Shown here piece after piece: positions 28,868-38,069 of a stretch of DNA of 44,774 bases. Source of the DNA: Mesorhizobium sp. (GTDB lineage: Bacteria > Pseudomonadota > Alphaproteobacteria > Rhizobiales > Rhizobiaceae); assembly GCA_004020365.1 (NCBI GenBank), contig SAQR01000052.1:1-44774 (forward strand), in the 5' to 3' direction. Under the pieces are notes generated by a model. It was not told the DNA's origin. It did no database searches and saw nothing but the letters and a program-made list of their open reading frames with translations. Position 1 is the stretch's first letter, and every line of letters begins with the position of its first letter. A program made the position numbers and the translations under genes.

Positions 28868-29932
28868 CTAATGCAGCACCAACATGTCGCCCGACGAGAA
28901 GGAAATCTCGGCCTTCTCGCCGACGGCGGGCGGCGGCGAGGCCGGGCTGTTGAACGTGTCGAGCGACACCGTGCTGCCGCCGATGCCGACGCGGACCCGG
29001 ATGACCGAGCCGAGGAAATGCACTTCGGTGATCTCGCCCGAAAGGCTCGCGTCGCGGCCGGGATGACGGCCGAGCGAAATCGCCTCGGGGCGCAGCGCCA
29101 GCGACAGCGTGTCGCCAGACTTGGAGCCGTTCAGCTTTCCCTGCAGCGAGACCTCTTGCGAATTGACGCGCACCTTGCCCGACGCTGCATCGGTGACGGT
29201 GCCTTCGAACACATTCAGCGTGCCGACGAAATTGGCGACGAACTTTGTTGCCGGCCGGTTGTAGATCTCGAACGGCGTGCCGACCTGCTCGGCCTTGCCG
29301 CCATACATGACGGCGATGCGGTCGGAGATCGACAGCGCCTCTTCCTGGTCGTGGGTGACGAAGACGGTGGTGATGCCGAGCTTCTTCTGGATCGAGCGGA
29401 TTTCCTCGCGCAGCGACACGCGCACCTTGGCGTCGAGCGCCGACAGCGGCTCATCGAGCAGCAGCAGCTTCGGCTTCGGCGCAATCGCCCGCGCCAGCGC
29501 GATACGCTGCTGTTGGCCGCCGGAGAGCTGATAGGGATAGCGGTCGCCCATCTGCGGCAGCTTGATGAGGTCGAGCATCTCGGCAACGCGCCTGTCGGCA
29601 TCGGCCTTGGGCATGCCCGCGACCTTCAGCCCGAAGCCGATGTTCTGCGCCACCGTCAGGTTGGGAAACAGCGCATAGGCCTGGAACACCATGCCGACAT
29701 TGCGCTGGTTGGGCTTGAGCCGGGTGATGTCCTTGCCGGTCACCACGATCTTGCCGGCGCTCGGCTCCTCAAAGCCGGCGACCATGCGCAGCACCGTCGT
29801 CTTGCCGCAGCCCGACGGCCCAAGGAAGGAGACGAATTCGCCCGGCTCGACGTCGAGGTTGAAGTCCTGGACGACGGTGGTGGCGCCGAAGGCTTTTCGA
29901 ACCTGCTGGATAGAGAGGAATGGCTCGGCCAT
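28868..29932 (-). CDS. ABC transporter ATP-binding protein (PotA/FbpC-like)
   Basis: A 354-residue ATPase. Walker A is GPSGCGKTT, the signature LSGGQQQRIALARAI, Walker B LLLLDEPLSALD and the switch VTHDQEEALS. The C-terminal TOBE domain covers about residues 240-354. It is the last gene of a four-gene importer operon on the minus strand (binding protein, two permeases, ATPase). Such importers carry Fe3+, spermidine/putrescine, phosphonate or similar solutes. Confidence 0.93.
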   Translation of the reverse strand: MAEPFLSIQQVRKAFGATTVVQDFNLDVEPGEFVSFLGPSGCGKTTVLRMVAGFEEPSAGKIVVTGKDITRLKPNQRNVGMVFQAYALFPNLTVAQNIGFGLKVAGMPKADADRRVAEMLDLIKLPQMGDRYPYQLSGGQQQRIALARAIAPKPKLLLLDEPLSALDAKVRVSLREEIRSIQKKLGITTVFVTHDQEEALSISDRIAVMYGGKAEQVGTPFEIYNRPATKFVANFVGTLNVFEGTVTDAASGKVRVNSQEVSLQGKLNGSKSGDTLSLALRPEAISLGRHPGRDASLSGEITEVHFLGSVIRVRVGIGGSTVSLDTFNSPASPPPAVGEKAEISFSSGDMLVLH

Positions 29933-29961
29933 GGCGTTTCTTTCGATCAGGACTTTTTCGA

Positions 29962-30756
29962 TCAGTTTGGCCGGTTCGCCGATCGCGGCGCAAAACGCGA
30001 CAGGATCTGGATCAGCGACATGCAGCCCCAGGTGATGGCGAACGAAATGAGCGCCAGTGCCGATGGCTCATAGGCAGTGTTGGCGCCGATGTTCTGCAGA
30101 TAGGGGCCGAACGCCGGACGATTCAGCAGCGAGGCCATGGTGAACTCGCCGATGACGATGGCGAAACTCAGGAACGCGCCGGACAAGACGGCGATCAGCA
30201 CGTTCGGCAGGATGATGCGGGCGATGATGGTGGTCCAGCCGGCGCCGAGGATTTGTGCGGCTTCGGTGAGCGTTCTGACATCGATGGTCCTGAGACCGGT
30301 ATCGACCGCCCGGTACATGTAAGGCAGCGCCAGCACTGCATAGCCGATGACCAGCAGAGCATCGGCGCCGCGCGCCGTCGCCAGAAAGGGCAACGCCGAA
30401 TTCGAACCGAACATTCTGATGTAGCCGAAGACGATGACGATGGCCGGGATTACCAGCGGCAGCAGGGTGATGAACTCTACGACCGGCCGCAGATGCGGTA
30501 GCCGCAGCCGTATCCAGTAAGCCGTCGGGACAACGAGGAGCACGCCCAGAAGGATGGTGAAGATCGCCACAACGACGGAATAGGTAAATGTCGCCTGGAA
30601 ATTCGGATCTCCGAAGACCGAGCGGTAGGCGTCAAACGAGTATTCCCCTCGCCGCTTACGCAAGGAGAATTCAAAGGTCGCCAAAAGCGGCAGGACGAAA
30701 TAGGTGGTTCCCACGCCGAAAACCAGCCAGGCCCAAAAACGGCTGCCTTGCTTCAT
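29962..30756 (-). CDS. ABC transporter permease 2 (PotC/CysW-like)
   Basis: A 264-residue inner-membrane permease with six expected segments, beginning FWAWLVFGVGTTYFVLPLLA. The EAA loop is LTEAAQILGAGWTTIIARI. The ATG at 30754-30756 overlaps the preceding permease stop by four bases; a longer open frame upstream is antisense to nothing and is the neighbour gene in another frame. It pairs with permease 1. Confidence 0.9.
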   Translation of the reverse strand: MKQGSRFWAWLVFGVGTTYFVLPLLATFEFSLRKRRGEYSFDAYRSVFGDPNFQATFTYSVVVAIFTILLGVLLVVPTAYWIRLRLPHLRPVVEFITLLPLVIPAIVIVFGYIRMFGSNSALPFLATARGADALLVIGYAVLALPYMYRAVDTGLRTIDVRTLTEAAQILGAGWTTIIARIILPNVLIAVLSGAFLSFAIVIGEFTMASLLNRPAFGPYLQNIGANTAYEPSALALISFAITWGCMSLIQILSRFAPRSANRPN

Positions 30757-31661
30757 TTCAGCCACCGTTCGGCTCGCCGTTGGAACAAGATGTAGAAGAG
30801 ATTGGCCAGGCCGGTGATGACGATCATGCCGAATGCAAGCGCATAGCCCAGATTCGGATTGTAAAGCACATCGCCGCGAATCTGCGCGAACAGCTGGATC
30901 GGCACGATGTTGAGTGAGGGCCCCGTCAGTGCATAGGCCGTTGCGACTGCGCCGAACGCGTTGGCAAAGAGCAGGACCGTCGTACCGAGAAAACTCGGCC
31001 ATAACACCGGGATCACCACCATGCGCCAATATTGCCAATTGGTTGCGCCGAGCGTGGCGGCAGCTTCGCCCCATTCCTTCTTCAGCCCATCGACCGCCGG
31101 CGTGATGATGACGATCATCAATGGAATCTGGAAATAGAGGTAGGTGAGGATCAGGCCCCAGAACGAAAAGATACTGAAGCCGAGCGAATAGATGTTAATG
31201 CCGAAAATGTCTCGCAACAGGATCGTCGCCACGCCGAGCCGGCCTAGCGTCGCAATGAACGAGAATGCCAGCGGCACGCCGGCGAAATTCGAGGCGACGC
31301 CCGAGAAGGTCAAGGTCGCCGAGCGTAACCACGACGGCAAGCCGCCGCGAATCACTGCCACCGCCATGGCCAGGCCGATCAAGGCGCCAAGGACCGCAGA
31401 AACAAGGCTGATCTGAATGGATACCCAATAGGCGGCTGCGAGCTTGGGTTGCGACAACGCTATGATGTTGTCGAGCGTATAGTCGCCGGCTGCATTTTTA
31501 AACGCGCCCGCGATTAGCCCTACCGTGGGCAAGATCAGAAAGAGCAGCGCGAAAACGAAGAACGGAGCGACGCCTAACCAATGCAGCGGCAGCCGAACGC
31601 GGCTGATCTCCGGCGCGCCAGGGCTGACGCGAGCTGTCTGGGACATTGTGGAGTCTGCCAT
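30753..31661 (-). CDS. ABC transporter permease 1 (PotB/CysT-like)
   Basis: A 302-residue permease. After a soluble N-terminus of about 30 residues come membrane segments such as FFVFALLFLILPTVGLIAGA. The EAA loop is GEAAATLGATNWQYWRMVVI. It follows the binding-protein gene across a strong hairpin and overlaps permease 2 by four bases. Confidence 0.9.
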   Translation of the reverse strand: MADSTMSQTARVSPGAPEISRVRLPLHWLGVAPFFVFALLFLILPTVGLIAGAFKNAAGDYTLDNIIALSQPKLAAAYWVSIQISLVSAVLGALIGLAMAVAVIRGGLPSWLRSATLTFSGVASNFAGVPLAFSFIATLGRLGVATILLRDIFGINIYSLGFSIFSFWGLILTYLYFQIPLMIVIITPAVDGLKKEWGEAAATLGATNWQYWRMVVIPVLWPSFLGTTVLLFANAFGAVATAYALTGPSLNIVPIQLFAQIRGDVLYNPNLGYALAFGMIVITGLANLFYILFQRRAERWLK

Positions 31662-31679
31662 GGACTTCCCGAACTTGGC

Positions 31680-31715
31680 ATAGGGCGCCGGCCGGCGAAC
31701 CGGCCGGCGCCCTAT
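31680..31715 (-). other. Strong intra-operon hairpin after the binding-protein gene
   Basis: A perfect 16-bp stem (arms ATAGGGCGCCGGCCGG and its complement) closes a 4-base loop, TTCG on the minus strand. It begins just four bases past the binding-protein stop and has no T-run. It probably stabilises the binding-protein mRNA or reduces read-through into the permeases. Confidence 0.75.
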
Positions 31716-31718
31716 GAA

Positions 31719-32825
31719 TTACTTCACGACGGCGCCAACGACGGCGTCCCAGTTCGTGCTGATTTCCTTCTTGGCGGCGTTCTGCTCCTCCAAGGTTGGG
31801 AAGATCGCTTTTTCGTAGTTTTCGGCAGCCGGCAGCTTGTCCAGCATCTCCTTCGGGATCACGCCCTTCTTGGCGAGGTCATTGAAGCGGATCGGGTGGC
31901 AGTAGCCCTTCAGCCAGCCGAGCTGGCCTTCGTCCGAGTAGAGATACTCCATCCACAGCTTGGCGGCGTTCGGATGCGGCGCATAGGCGCTGATCGCCTG
32001 TACGTAGACGCCTGCGACCACGGCGCTCTTTGGCACGACGATTTCGATTTCCGGATTGCCGGCCATCTTGTCGCGCATGGCGAGCAGGTTGTAGTCCCAG
32101 TTCATCACGATCGGTGTCGTGCCCTGGGCGACAGCTGCCGCTTCACCGTCGACCGGCACGAAGTTGCCGGCGTCGTTGAGCTGCTTGAAGAACTGCAGAC
32201 CCTTGGCGGCGGCATCCTGGCCGCCGCTGCCGCCAGCCGCGAGGCCCGAAGCGTAAACCGAAATGACCGCGTTGTTCGATGAGCGCGGGTCACCGGCAAG
32301 CGCCACCGAGTTGGCATATTCCGGCTTCAGCAGGTCGGCCCAGTCCTGTGGCGCGTTCTGCACGACGGCCTTGTTCACGCCGAAGGCGAGCACGCCGTAG
32401 TAGTCGCCATACCAATAGCCATCGGCATCCTTGGCGCTGTCAGGGATCGTATCCCAGGTCGACACCTTGTAGGGTTGGATCAGGCCGTCTGCCTTGGCCG
32501 ACGGGCCGAAAGACAGGCCGACGTCGATGACATCCGGCGCCTGCGGGCCCTTATTGTCCTTGTTGGCCTTGATCGCCTCGATCTCGTCGCCGGAGCCGGC
32601 ATCGGGGTTGAGCTCGTTGACGGTGATTTCCGGATACTTCGCCTTGAAGCCGGCGATGACGTCGCCATAGCCGCACCAGCTGTGCGGCAGCGCAATGGTG
32701 GTGAGCTGGCCTTCCGCCTTGGCGGCAGCGACCAGTTCATCCATGGACTGCGCCGACGAGATGGCAGAGGTCGCCATCAGGGCGACGGCCGTAAGGGAAA
32801 GCACTTTTCCCGTGAATTTGAACAT
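31719..32825 (-). CDS. ABC transporter substrate-binding protein (Fe3+/polyamine/phosphonate type)
   Basis: A 368-residue periplasmic protein with a signal peptide (MFKFTGKVLSLTAVALMATS, cleaved near ISSAQS). The mature part has DELVAAAKAEGQLTTIALPHSWCGYG and GVLAFGVNKAVVQN, resembling binding proteins of the type II fold used for Fe3+, spermidine or 2-aminoethylphosphonate. The ligand is not clear. The ATG is preceded by GGAGAG. The 243-base upstream gap holds an AAAAAG-TAAACT-CTTTTT palindrome at 32929-32946 and is otherwise featureless. Confidence 0.9.
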   Translation of the reverse strand: MFKFTGKVLSLTAVALMATSAISSAQSMDELVAAAKAEGQLTTIALPHSWCGYGDVIAGFKAKYPEITVNELNPDAGSGDEIEAIKANKDNKGPQAPDVIDVGLSFGPSAKADGLIQPYKVSTWDTIPDSAKDADGYWYGDYYGVLAFGVNKAVVQNAPQDWADLLKPEYANSVALAGDPRSSNNAVISVYASGLAAGGSGGQDAAAKGLQFFKQLNDAGNFVPVDGEAAAVAQGTTPIVMNWDYNLLAMRDKMAGNPEIEIVVPKSAVVAGVYVQAISAYAPHPNAAKLWMEYLYSDEGQLGWLKGYCHPIRFNDLAKKGVIPKEMLDKLPAAENYEKAIFPTLEEQNAAKKEISTNWDAVVGAVVK

Positions 32826-33068
32826 GTGTTCTCTCCGTTGAACTGACGCCGTTGGACGCCTGCGATGCGGTATCGTTTTCGTGTGACGGCCCGATGAATG
32901 CTTTGTGAAAGCGATGCCCTGCAGTACGAAAAAGTAAACTCTTTTTAACTGGCTGTAGCAATCGCTTCGCGACTATTTTTCCGGCTAACGAATTTCAGTC
33001 TTGCCTTTCATCTTTCCCCCTTTCTTTGCCCTTGAATTCCCAGATCGATCTCCGGCGCGAATACTGTC

Positions 33069-34241
33069 TCAGGCGGTGCCGGCAATGGCATTGTCGAGCA
33101 GCGTCAGCGCCGCCTTCCTGGTCAGCTTGACCGGGTTGCCGCCGGCGGTCGGATCGACCACGGCCATGTCGGCGATCAGGCCCTTGCGCTTCTTGTCCAT
33201 GTCGAGCCCCTTGATCAGGCCCGGCAGCGCGTGCGGCACCTTCAATTCCTTGCGCAGCTTGATGACGGCCTTGGCGAAGCCGTCGAAGCCGCCCCTGATG
33301 CCGCAATAAGCCGCGAGCCGGGCGATGCGTACCTCGATGGCATCGCGGTTGAAGGCCAGCACGTAAGGCATGAACACGGCGTTGGTCATGCCGTGATGGG
33401 TGTCGTAGAGTGCGCCGATCGGATGCGACAGCGAGTGGATGGCGCCCAGCCCCTTCTGGAAGGCGGCAGCGCCCATCGCGGCCGCGCTCATCATGTGGGC
33501 GCGGGCGACGAGATCCTTGCCGTTGGCGAAGGCTTTCGGCAAGTTTTCGAAGACGAGCCGCACGCCTTCGACGGCGATGCCGTCGGCCATCGGATGATAG
33601 CCCGGCGCGCAATAGGCTTCGAGGCAATGGGCGAGCGCATCCATGCCGGTGCCGGCGGTGATGAAGCCGGGCATGCCGACCGACAGTTCCGGATCGGCGA
33701 TGACGATGGCCGGCAAAAGTTTCGGATGGAAGATCACCTTCTTGGTGTGGGTCGCCTCATTGGTGATGACGCCGGCGCGGCCGACTTCCGAGCCGGTGCC
33801 GGCCGTGGTCGGCACGGCGATGATCGGTGCGATCGCGTCAGAGTTGGCGCGCGTCCACCAGTCGCCGATATCCTCGAAATCCCAGACCGGCCGCGTCTGG
33901 CCGGCCTGGAAAGCGATCAGCTTGCCGAGGTCGAGCGCCGAGCCGCCGCCGAAGGCGATGACGCCGTCATGCTTGCCCTGCTTGAACACGGCAATGCCGG
34001 CGGTCAGGTTGGAGTCCACCGGGTTCGGCTTGACCTCGGAAAACACACCATAGGGCACCTTGGCATCATCGAGGATCTTCAAGGTCGAGGCAACGACCGG
34101 AAGTCTGGCCAGCCCTGGATCGGTGACGAACAGCGGCCGCTTGATGCCGGTCGCATCAAGCACATCAGGCAATTCCTTGATGCGGCCCGCGCCGAAGCGC
34201 ACGGTCGTCGGGTAGTTCCATTTGGAAATCAATTTTGTCAT
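33069..34241 (-). CDS. Iron-containing (type III) alcohol dehydrogenase
   Basis: A 390-residue metal-dependent NAD(P) alcohol dehydrogenase. The nucleotide motif is FGGGSALDLGK, and the metal ligands lie in GTGMDALAHCLEAY and HSLSHPIGALYDTHHG (Asp, His, His, His). It is the last gene of the minus-strand operon that includes the permease, ligase and aldehyde dehydrogenase. I infer that it oxidises the alcohol group of a gamma-glutamylated amino alcohol; family members otherwise act on simple alcohols or lactaldehyde. It starts 18 bases after the aldehyde dehydrogenase. Confidence 0.93.
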   Translation of the reverse strand: MTKLISKWNYPTTVRFGAGRIKELPDVLDATGIKRPLFVTDPGLARLPVVASTLKILDDAKVPYGVFSEVKPNPVDSNLTAGIAVFKQGKHDGVIAFGGGSALDLGKLIAFQAGQTRPVWDFEDIGDWWTRANSDAIAPIIAVPTTAGTGSEVGRAGVITNEATHTKKVIFHPKLLPAIVIADPELSVGMPGFITAGTGMDALAHCLEAYCAPGYHPMADGIAVEGVRLVFENLPKAFANGKDLVARAHMMSAAAMGAAAFQKGLGAIHSLSHPIGALYDTHHGMTNAVFMPYVLAFNRDAIEVRIARLAAYCGIRGGFDGFAKAVIKLRKELKVPHALPGLIKGLDMDKKRKGLIADMAVVDPTAGGNPVKLTRKAALTLLDNAIAGTA

Positions 34242-34259
34242 TTCTGTCTTTCGAAAAAA

Positions 34260-35645
<1,386 letters not shown>

Positions 35646-35676
35646 GTGGGCGTCTCCATATATCGAAGGCAAAGCA

Positions 35677-36093
35677 TCAGCAGGCAAGGGCGCGAACATG
35701 CCCGGCTCTTGCATAATCCAGTATCGACTGATCGCGCGTCACGAGCGTCAAATCGAACGCCCGCGCTGTCGCGATCAATATCCTATCCGCCGGATCGCCG
35801 TGGAGCGATCCAGGCAAGAAAGACGATTCAATCAACAATTCCGGCGAAAGAGCCTCGACCTTGATGCCTGGCGTGGCGATCACTTCCCCAAAAATGCTTG
35901 CTGGCGACTTTGCTGCCGCCAACCGGCCCTTGGCGCTCAGCAGGCCCAACTCCCAGGCCGAAATGGGGGAAACCCGGACCTTCTCGTCAACAGCCGCGGC
36001 GCTGTTGATGGCAATCTTGGCTTCCGGCGTGATTGGCTCGTTCAGCGCTATCCATATGATCGCGCAAGTGTCGAGCAGCAGCCTGTACGTCAC
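35677..36093 (-). CDS. PIN-domain ribonuclease toxin (VapC-like)
   Basis: A 138-residue PIN-domain protein. The acidic active-site residues are D8 in LLLDTCAIIW, E48 in SAWELG, D100/D103 in HGDPADRILIATA and D121 in LVTRDQSI. Toxins of this kind cleave RNA, often tRNA, when freed from the antitoxin. It overlaps the putative antitoxin by four bases (ATGA), and the aldehyde dehydrogenase follows 31 bases later. It sits in the middle of a metabolic operon. Confidence 0.9.
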   Translation of the reverse strand: MTYRLLLDTCAIIWIALNEPITPEAKIAINSAAAVDEKVRVSPISAWELGLLSAKGRLAAAKSPASIFGEVIATPGIKVEALSPELLIESSFLPGSLHGDPADRILIATARAFDLTLVTRDQSILDYARAGHVRALAC

Positions 36094-36542
36094 GGCAGCA
36101 CGTCAGGCTCAAAGGCCGGCCTCGTGTAATCATGTCCTTCGAGAAGCGTGACCTTGCCTGTCCATATGCCGAAAAGAGGATGGTCGGTATTTCCCTGCGG
36201 AAGTTCGTAGCTGGCCTGCGCTGGTTCCGCCATTCCCGAACGACTCTTGGCTGTGGTAGCCATATTCGGCTTTCGATAACCTTCGGGCCATCCCTCCAGT
36301 TTGAAATCCACCCGCTCGTTCGCAAGATCGACACGAGACGTCCGGTAGTTTGCGCGCAACCAGGCGCGCGCCTGACTGTGCCCGCTCGGGCTGTTCGCCC
36401 ACCATTCCTCCCGCTGTCGTGCCGACGGCGGCAAGCGGCCACCGATAACTTGCTCGATCTCTGCGAAGCTCATCGACATCTGGCCCTGGCCCGAGAACAG
36501 GAGATGCTCGAAAAGCGGGTGGTATTTGGTTCCTTCGGTCAT
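36090..36542 (-). CDS. Putative antitoxin: DUF7662-like domain fused to a toxin-binding tail
   Basis: A 150-residue protein. Residues 7-85 (KYHPLFEHLLF, SFAEIEQVIGGRLPPSAR, WWANSP, HSQARAWL) resemble the DUF7662 domain, a family I know only as uncharacterised. Residues 122-150 contain LFGIWTGKVTLLEGHDYT, like the L-F-G-x-x-K-G-x-V-x-I segment with which many PIN-toxin antitoxins wrap their toxin. It overlaps the toxin start. No AbrB, RHH or Phd DNA-binding domain is seen, so the N-domain may bind DNA. The ATG at 36542 fits the domain start; its ribosome site is weak, and an ATG at 36566 is an alternative. Confidence 0.75.
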   Translation of the reverse strand: MTEGTKYHPLFEHLLFSGQGQMSMSFAEIEQVIGGRLPPSARQREEWWANSPSGHSQARAWLRANYRTSRVDLANERVDFKLEGWPEGYRKPNMATTAKSRSGMAEPAQASYELPQGNTDHPLFGIWTGKVTLLEGHDYTRPAFEPDVLP

Positions 36543-36581
36543 TGTACAACCTAGCTCAAGCCGCATTTTCGGTCAAGGTAT

Positions 36582-36600
36582 AGATAGTATCTTACTATCT
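36582..36600. promoter_or_regulatory. Perfect 19-bp palindrome upstream of the antitoxin (candidate operator)
   Basis: AGATAGTATCTTACTATCT has two perfect 8-base arms with a 3-base centre. It lies 40 bases upstream of the antitoxin start and two bases past the ligase stop. It is AT-rich in GC-rich surroundings and contains TACTAT/TATACC-like -10 candidates. Toxin-antitoxin operons are usually repressed at such a site. It has no T-run, so a terminator is less likely. Confidence 0.65.
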
Positions 36601-36602
36601 TT

Positions 36603-37973
36603 CTAATAACGCTCGAATCCCCTGTGCAGTTCCCAATCGGTAATGCGGCGGTCGTATTCGAACTGCTCCCAGTGCGCCGTATGGACATAATGCTCGAGCA
36701 CGCCGTCGCCGAGCGCCTGTTTCAGCATCTCCGATTTCGCCAGCGTCTCGGTGGCGTCACGCAGGGTCTTCGGAATTTCCGGCAGCTGCGAGGCTTGATA
36801 GGCATCGCCGACGAAGGGTTTTTGCAGTTCAAGCTTTTCGTCGATGCCGGCAAGGCCGGCGGCGATCAGCGCGGCGAAGGCGAGATAGGGGTTCAGGTCG
36901 GCGCCGCCGATGCGGCATTCCATGCGGATGCCCTTGGTGCCCTCGCCGCACAGGCGGAAACCGGCCGTGCGGTTGTCCTCGCTCCACATGATCTTGGTCG
37001 GCGCGAAGGTGCCGGCCTGGAAGCGCTTGTAGGAGTTGACGTAGGGCGCCAGGAACCAGGTGAATTCCCTGGCATATTTGAGCTGGCCCGCCGCCCATTG
37101 CTGGCCGAGCGTCGACAGCGTCCAGTCGGCCTTTTTGTCGTAGAAAAGCGGCGTCTCGCCGTCGGCGCTCCACAGCGAATTGTGGATATGGCTGGAATTG
37201 CCGGCCAGCCCATAATTGTACTTGGCCATGAACGAGATCGCCTTGCCTTCGGACTCGGCGATTTCCCTGGCGCCGTTCTTCAGGATGACGTGGCGGTCAG
37301 CCATTTCCAGGGCCTCGGCATAGCGGACGTTGATTTCTTCCTGGCCAGGACCCCACTCACCCTTGGAGTTCTCGATCGGAATGCCGGCGGCTTGCATCTC
37401 GTTGCGCAGCCGGCGCATGACGCCTTCTTCCTTGGTGGTGATGCCGATCTGGTAGTCGCCGATATAGGGCGAGGCCGTGTCGAGGCCCTGCCAGTGCTTC
37501 TTGCGGGCGGAATCGTAGGTCTCGCTGAACAGATAGAATTCGAGCTCGGAGGCGAAATAGCCGATATAGCCGCGTTCGGTCAGCCGCTTGACCTGCTTCT
37601 TCAGGATGGCGCGCGGCGAATGCGGCAGATCGTCATGGCTGTGGTGGTCGAGCACGTCGCAGATCACCAGCGCCGTCTTTTCCAGCCATGGAATGCGCCG
37701 CAGCGTCGACATATCAGGCTTCATGACGAAGTCGCCATAGCCTTTCGACCAGCTCGCCGCCTTGTAGCCGGGCACCGGTTCCATATCGATGTCGGCGGCC
37801 AGCAGATAGTTGCAGCCATGCGTCTCGTCATGGGCGGAATCGACGAAATACTGCGCCAGGAACCGCTTTCCCGCCAGCCGCCCCTGCATGTCGACAATGC
37901 AGGCCAGCACGGTGTCGACCTCACCGCTGGAGGCCGCCTTTTTCAACTGATCGAACGAGAAATTTCCGGCCAT
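36603..37973 (-). CDS. Glutamine-synthetase-like gamma-glutamyl-amine ligase (PuuA/GlnA4-type)
   Basis: A 456-residue member of the GS superfamily lacking the strict GlnA signature. Active-site motifs are GYFASELEFYLF, GPGQEEINVRY, GNSSHIHNSLW, NRTAGFRLCG and RMECRIGGADLNPYLA, covering metal and ATP ligands. Such proteins join glutamate to amines in place of ammonia, for example putrescine (PuuA) or ethanolamine (GlnA4 of Streptomyces). The next gene upstream is an ethanolamine-type permease, so I infer an amino-alcohol substrate. The ATG at 37973 has a GGAG site; a TTG further upstream is less likely. Confidence 0.9.
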   Translation of the reverse strand: MAGNFSFDQLKKAASSGEVDTVLACIVDMQGRLAGKRFLAQYFVDSAHDETHGCNYLLAADIDMEPVPGYKAASWSKGYGDFVMKPDMSTLRRIPWLEKTALVICDVLDHHSHDDLPHSPRAILKKQVKRLTERGYIGYFASELEFYLFSETYDSARKKHWQGLDTASPYIGDYQIGITTKEEGVMRRLRNEMQAAGIPIENSKGEWGPGQEEINVRYAEALEMADRHVILKNGAREIAESEGKAISFMAKYNYGLAGNSSHIHNSLWSADGETPLFYDKKADWTLSTLGQQWAAGQLKYAREFTWFLAPYVNSYKRFQAGTFAPTKIMWSEDNRTAGFRLCGEGTKGIRMECRIGGADLNPYLAFAALIAAGLAGIDEKLELQKPFVGDAYQASQLPEIPKTLRDATETLAKSEMLKQALGDGVLEHYVHTAHWEQFEYDRRITDWELHRGFERY

Positions 37974-38021
37974 TCTTGCAAGCTCCGTCGCCTTTGTGGC
38001 GCTTCGAGAGTTCAACTCTGG

Positions 38022-38046
38022 ACCCGGCCGCAGGAGGCGGCCGGGT
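38022..38046. other. Intra-operon hairpin between permease and ligase genes
   Basis: ACCCGGCCGC-AGGAG-GCGGCCGGGT is a perfect 10-bp stem in the 96-base gap between the permease stop and ligase start. It lacks a T-run, so partial attenuation or mRNA processing is more likely than full termination. Confidence 0.6.
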
Positions 38047-38069
38047 GTTTCCTTGAGGTCCGAGCCAGG

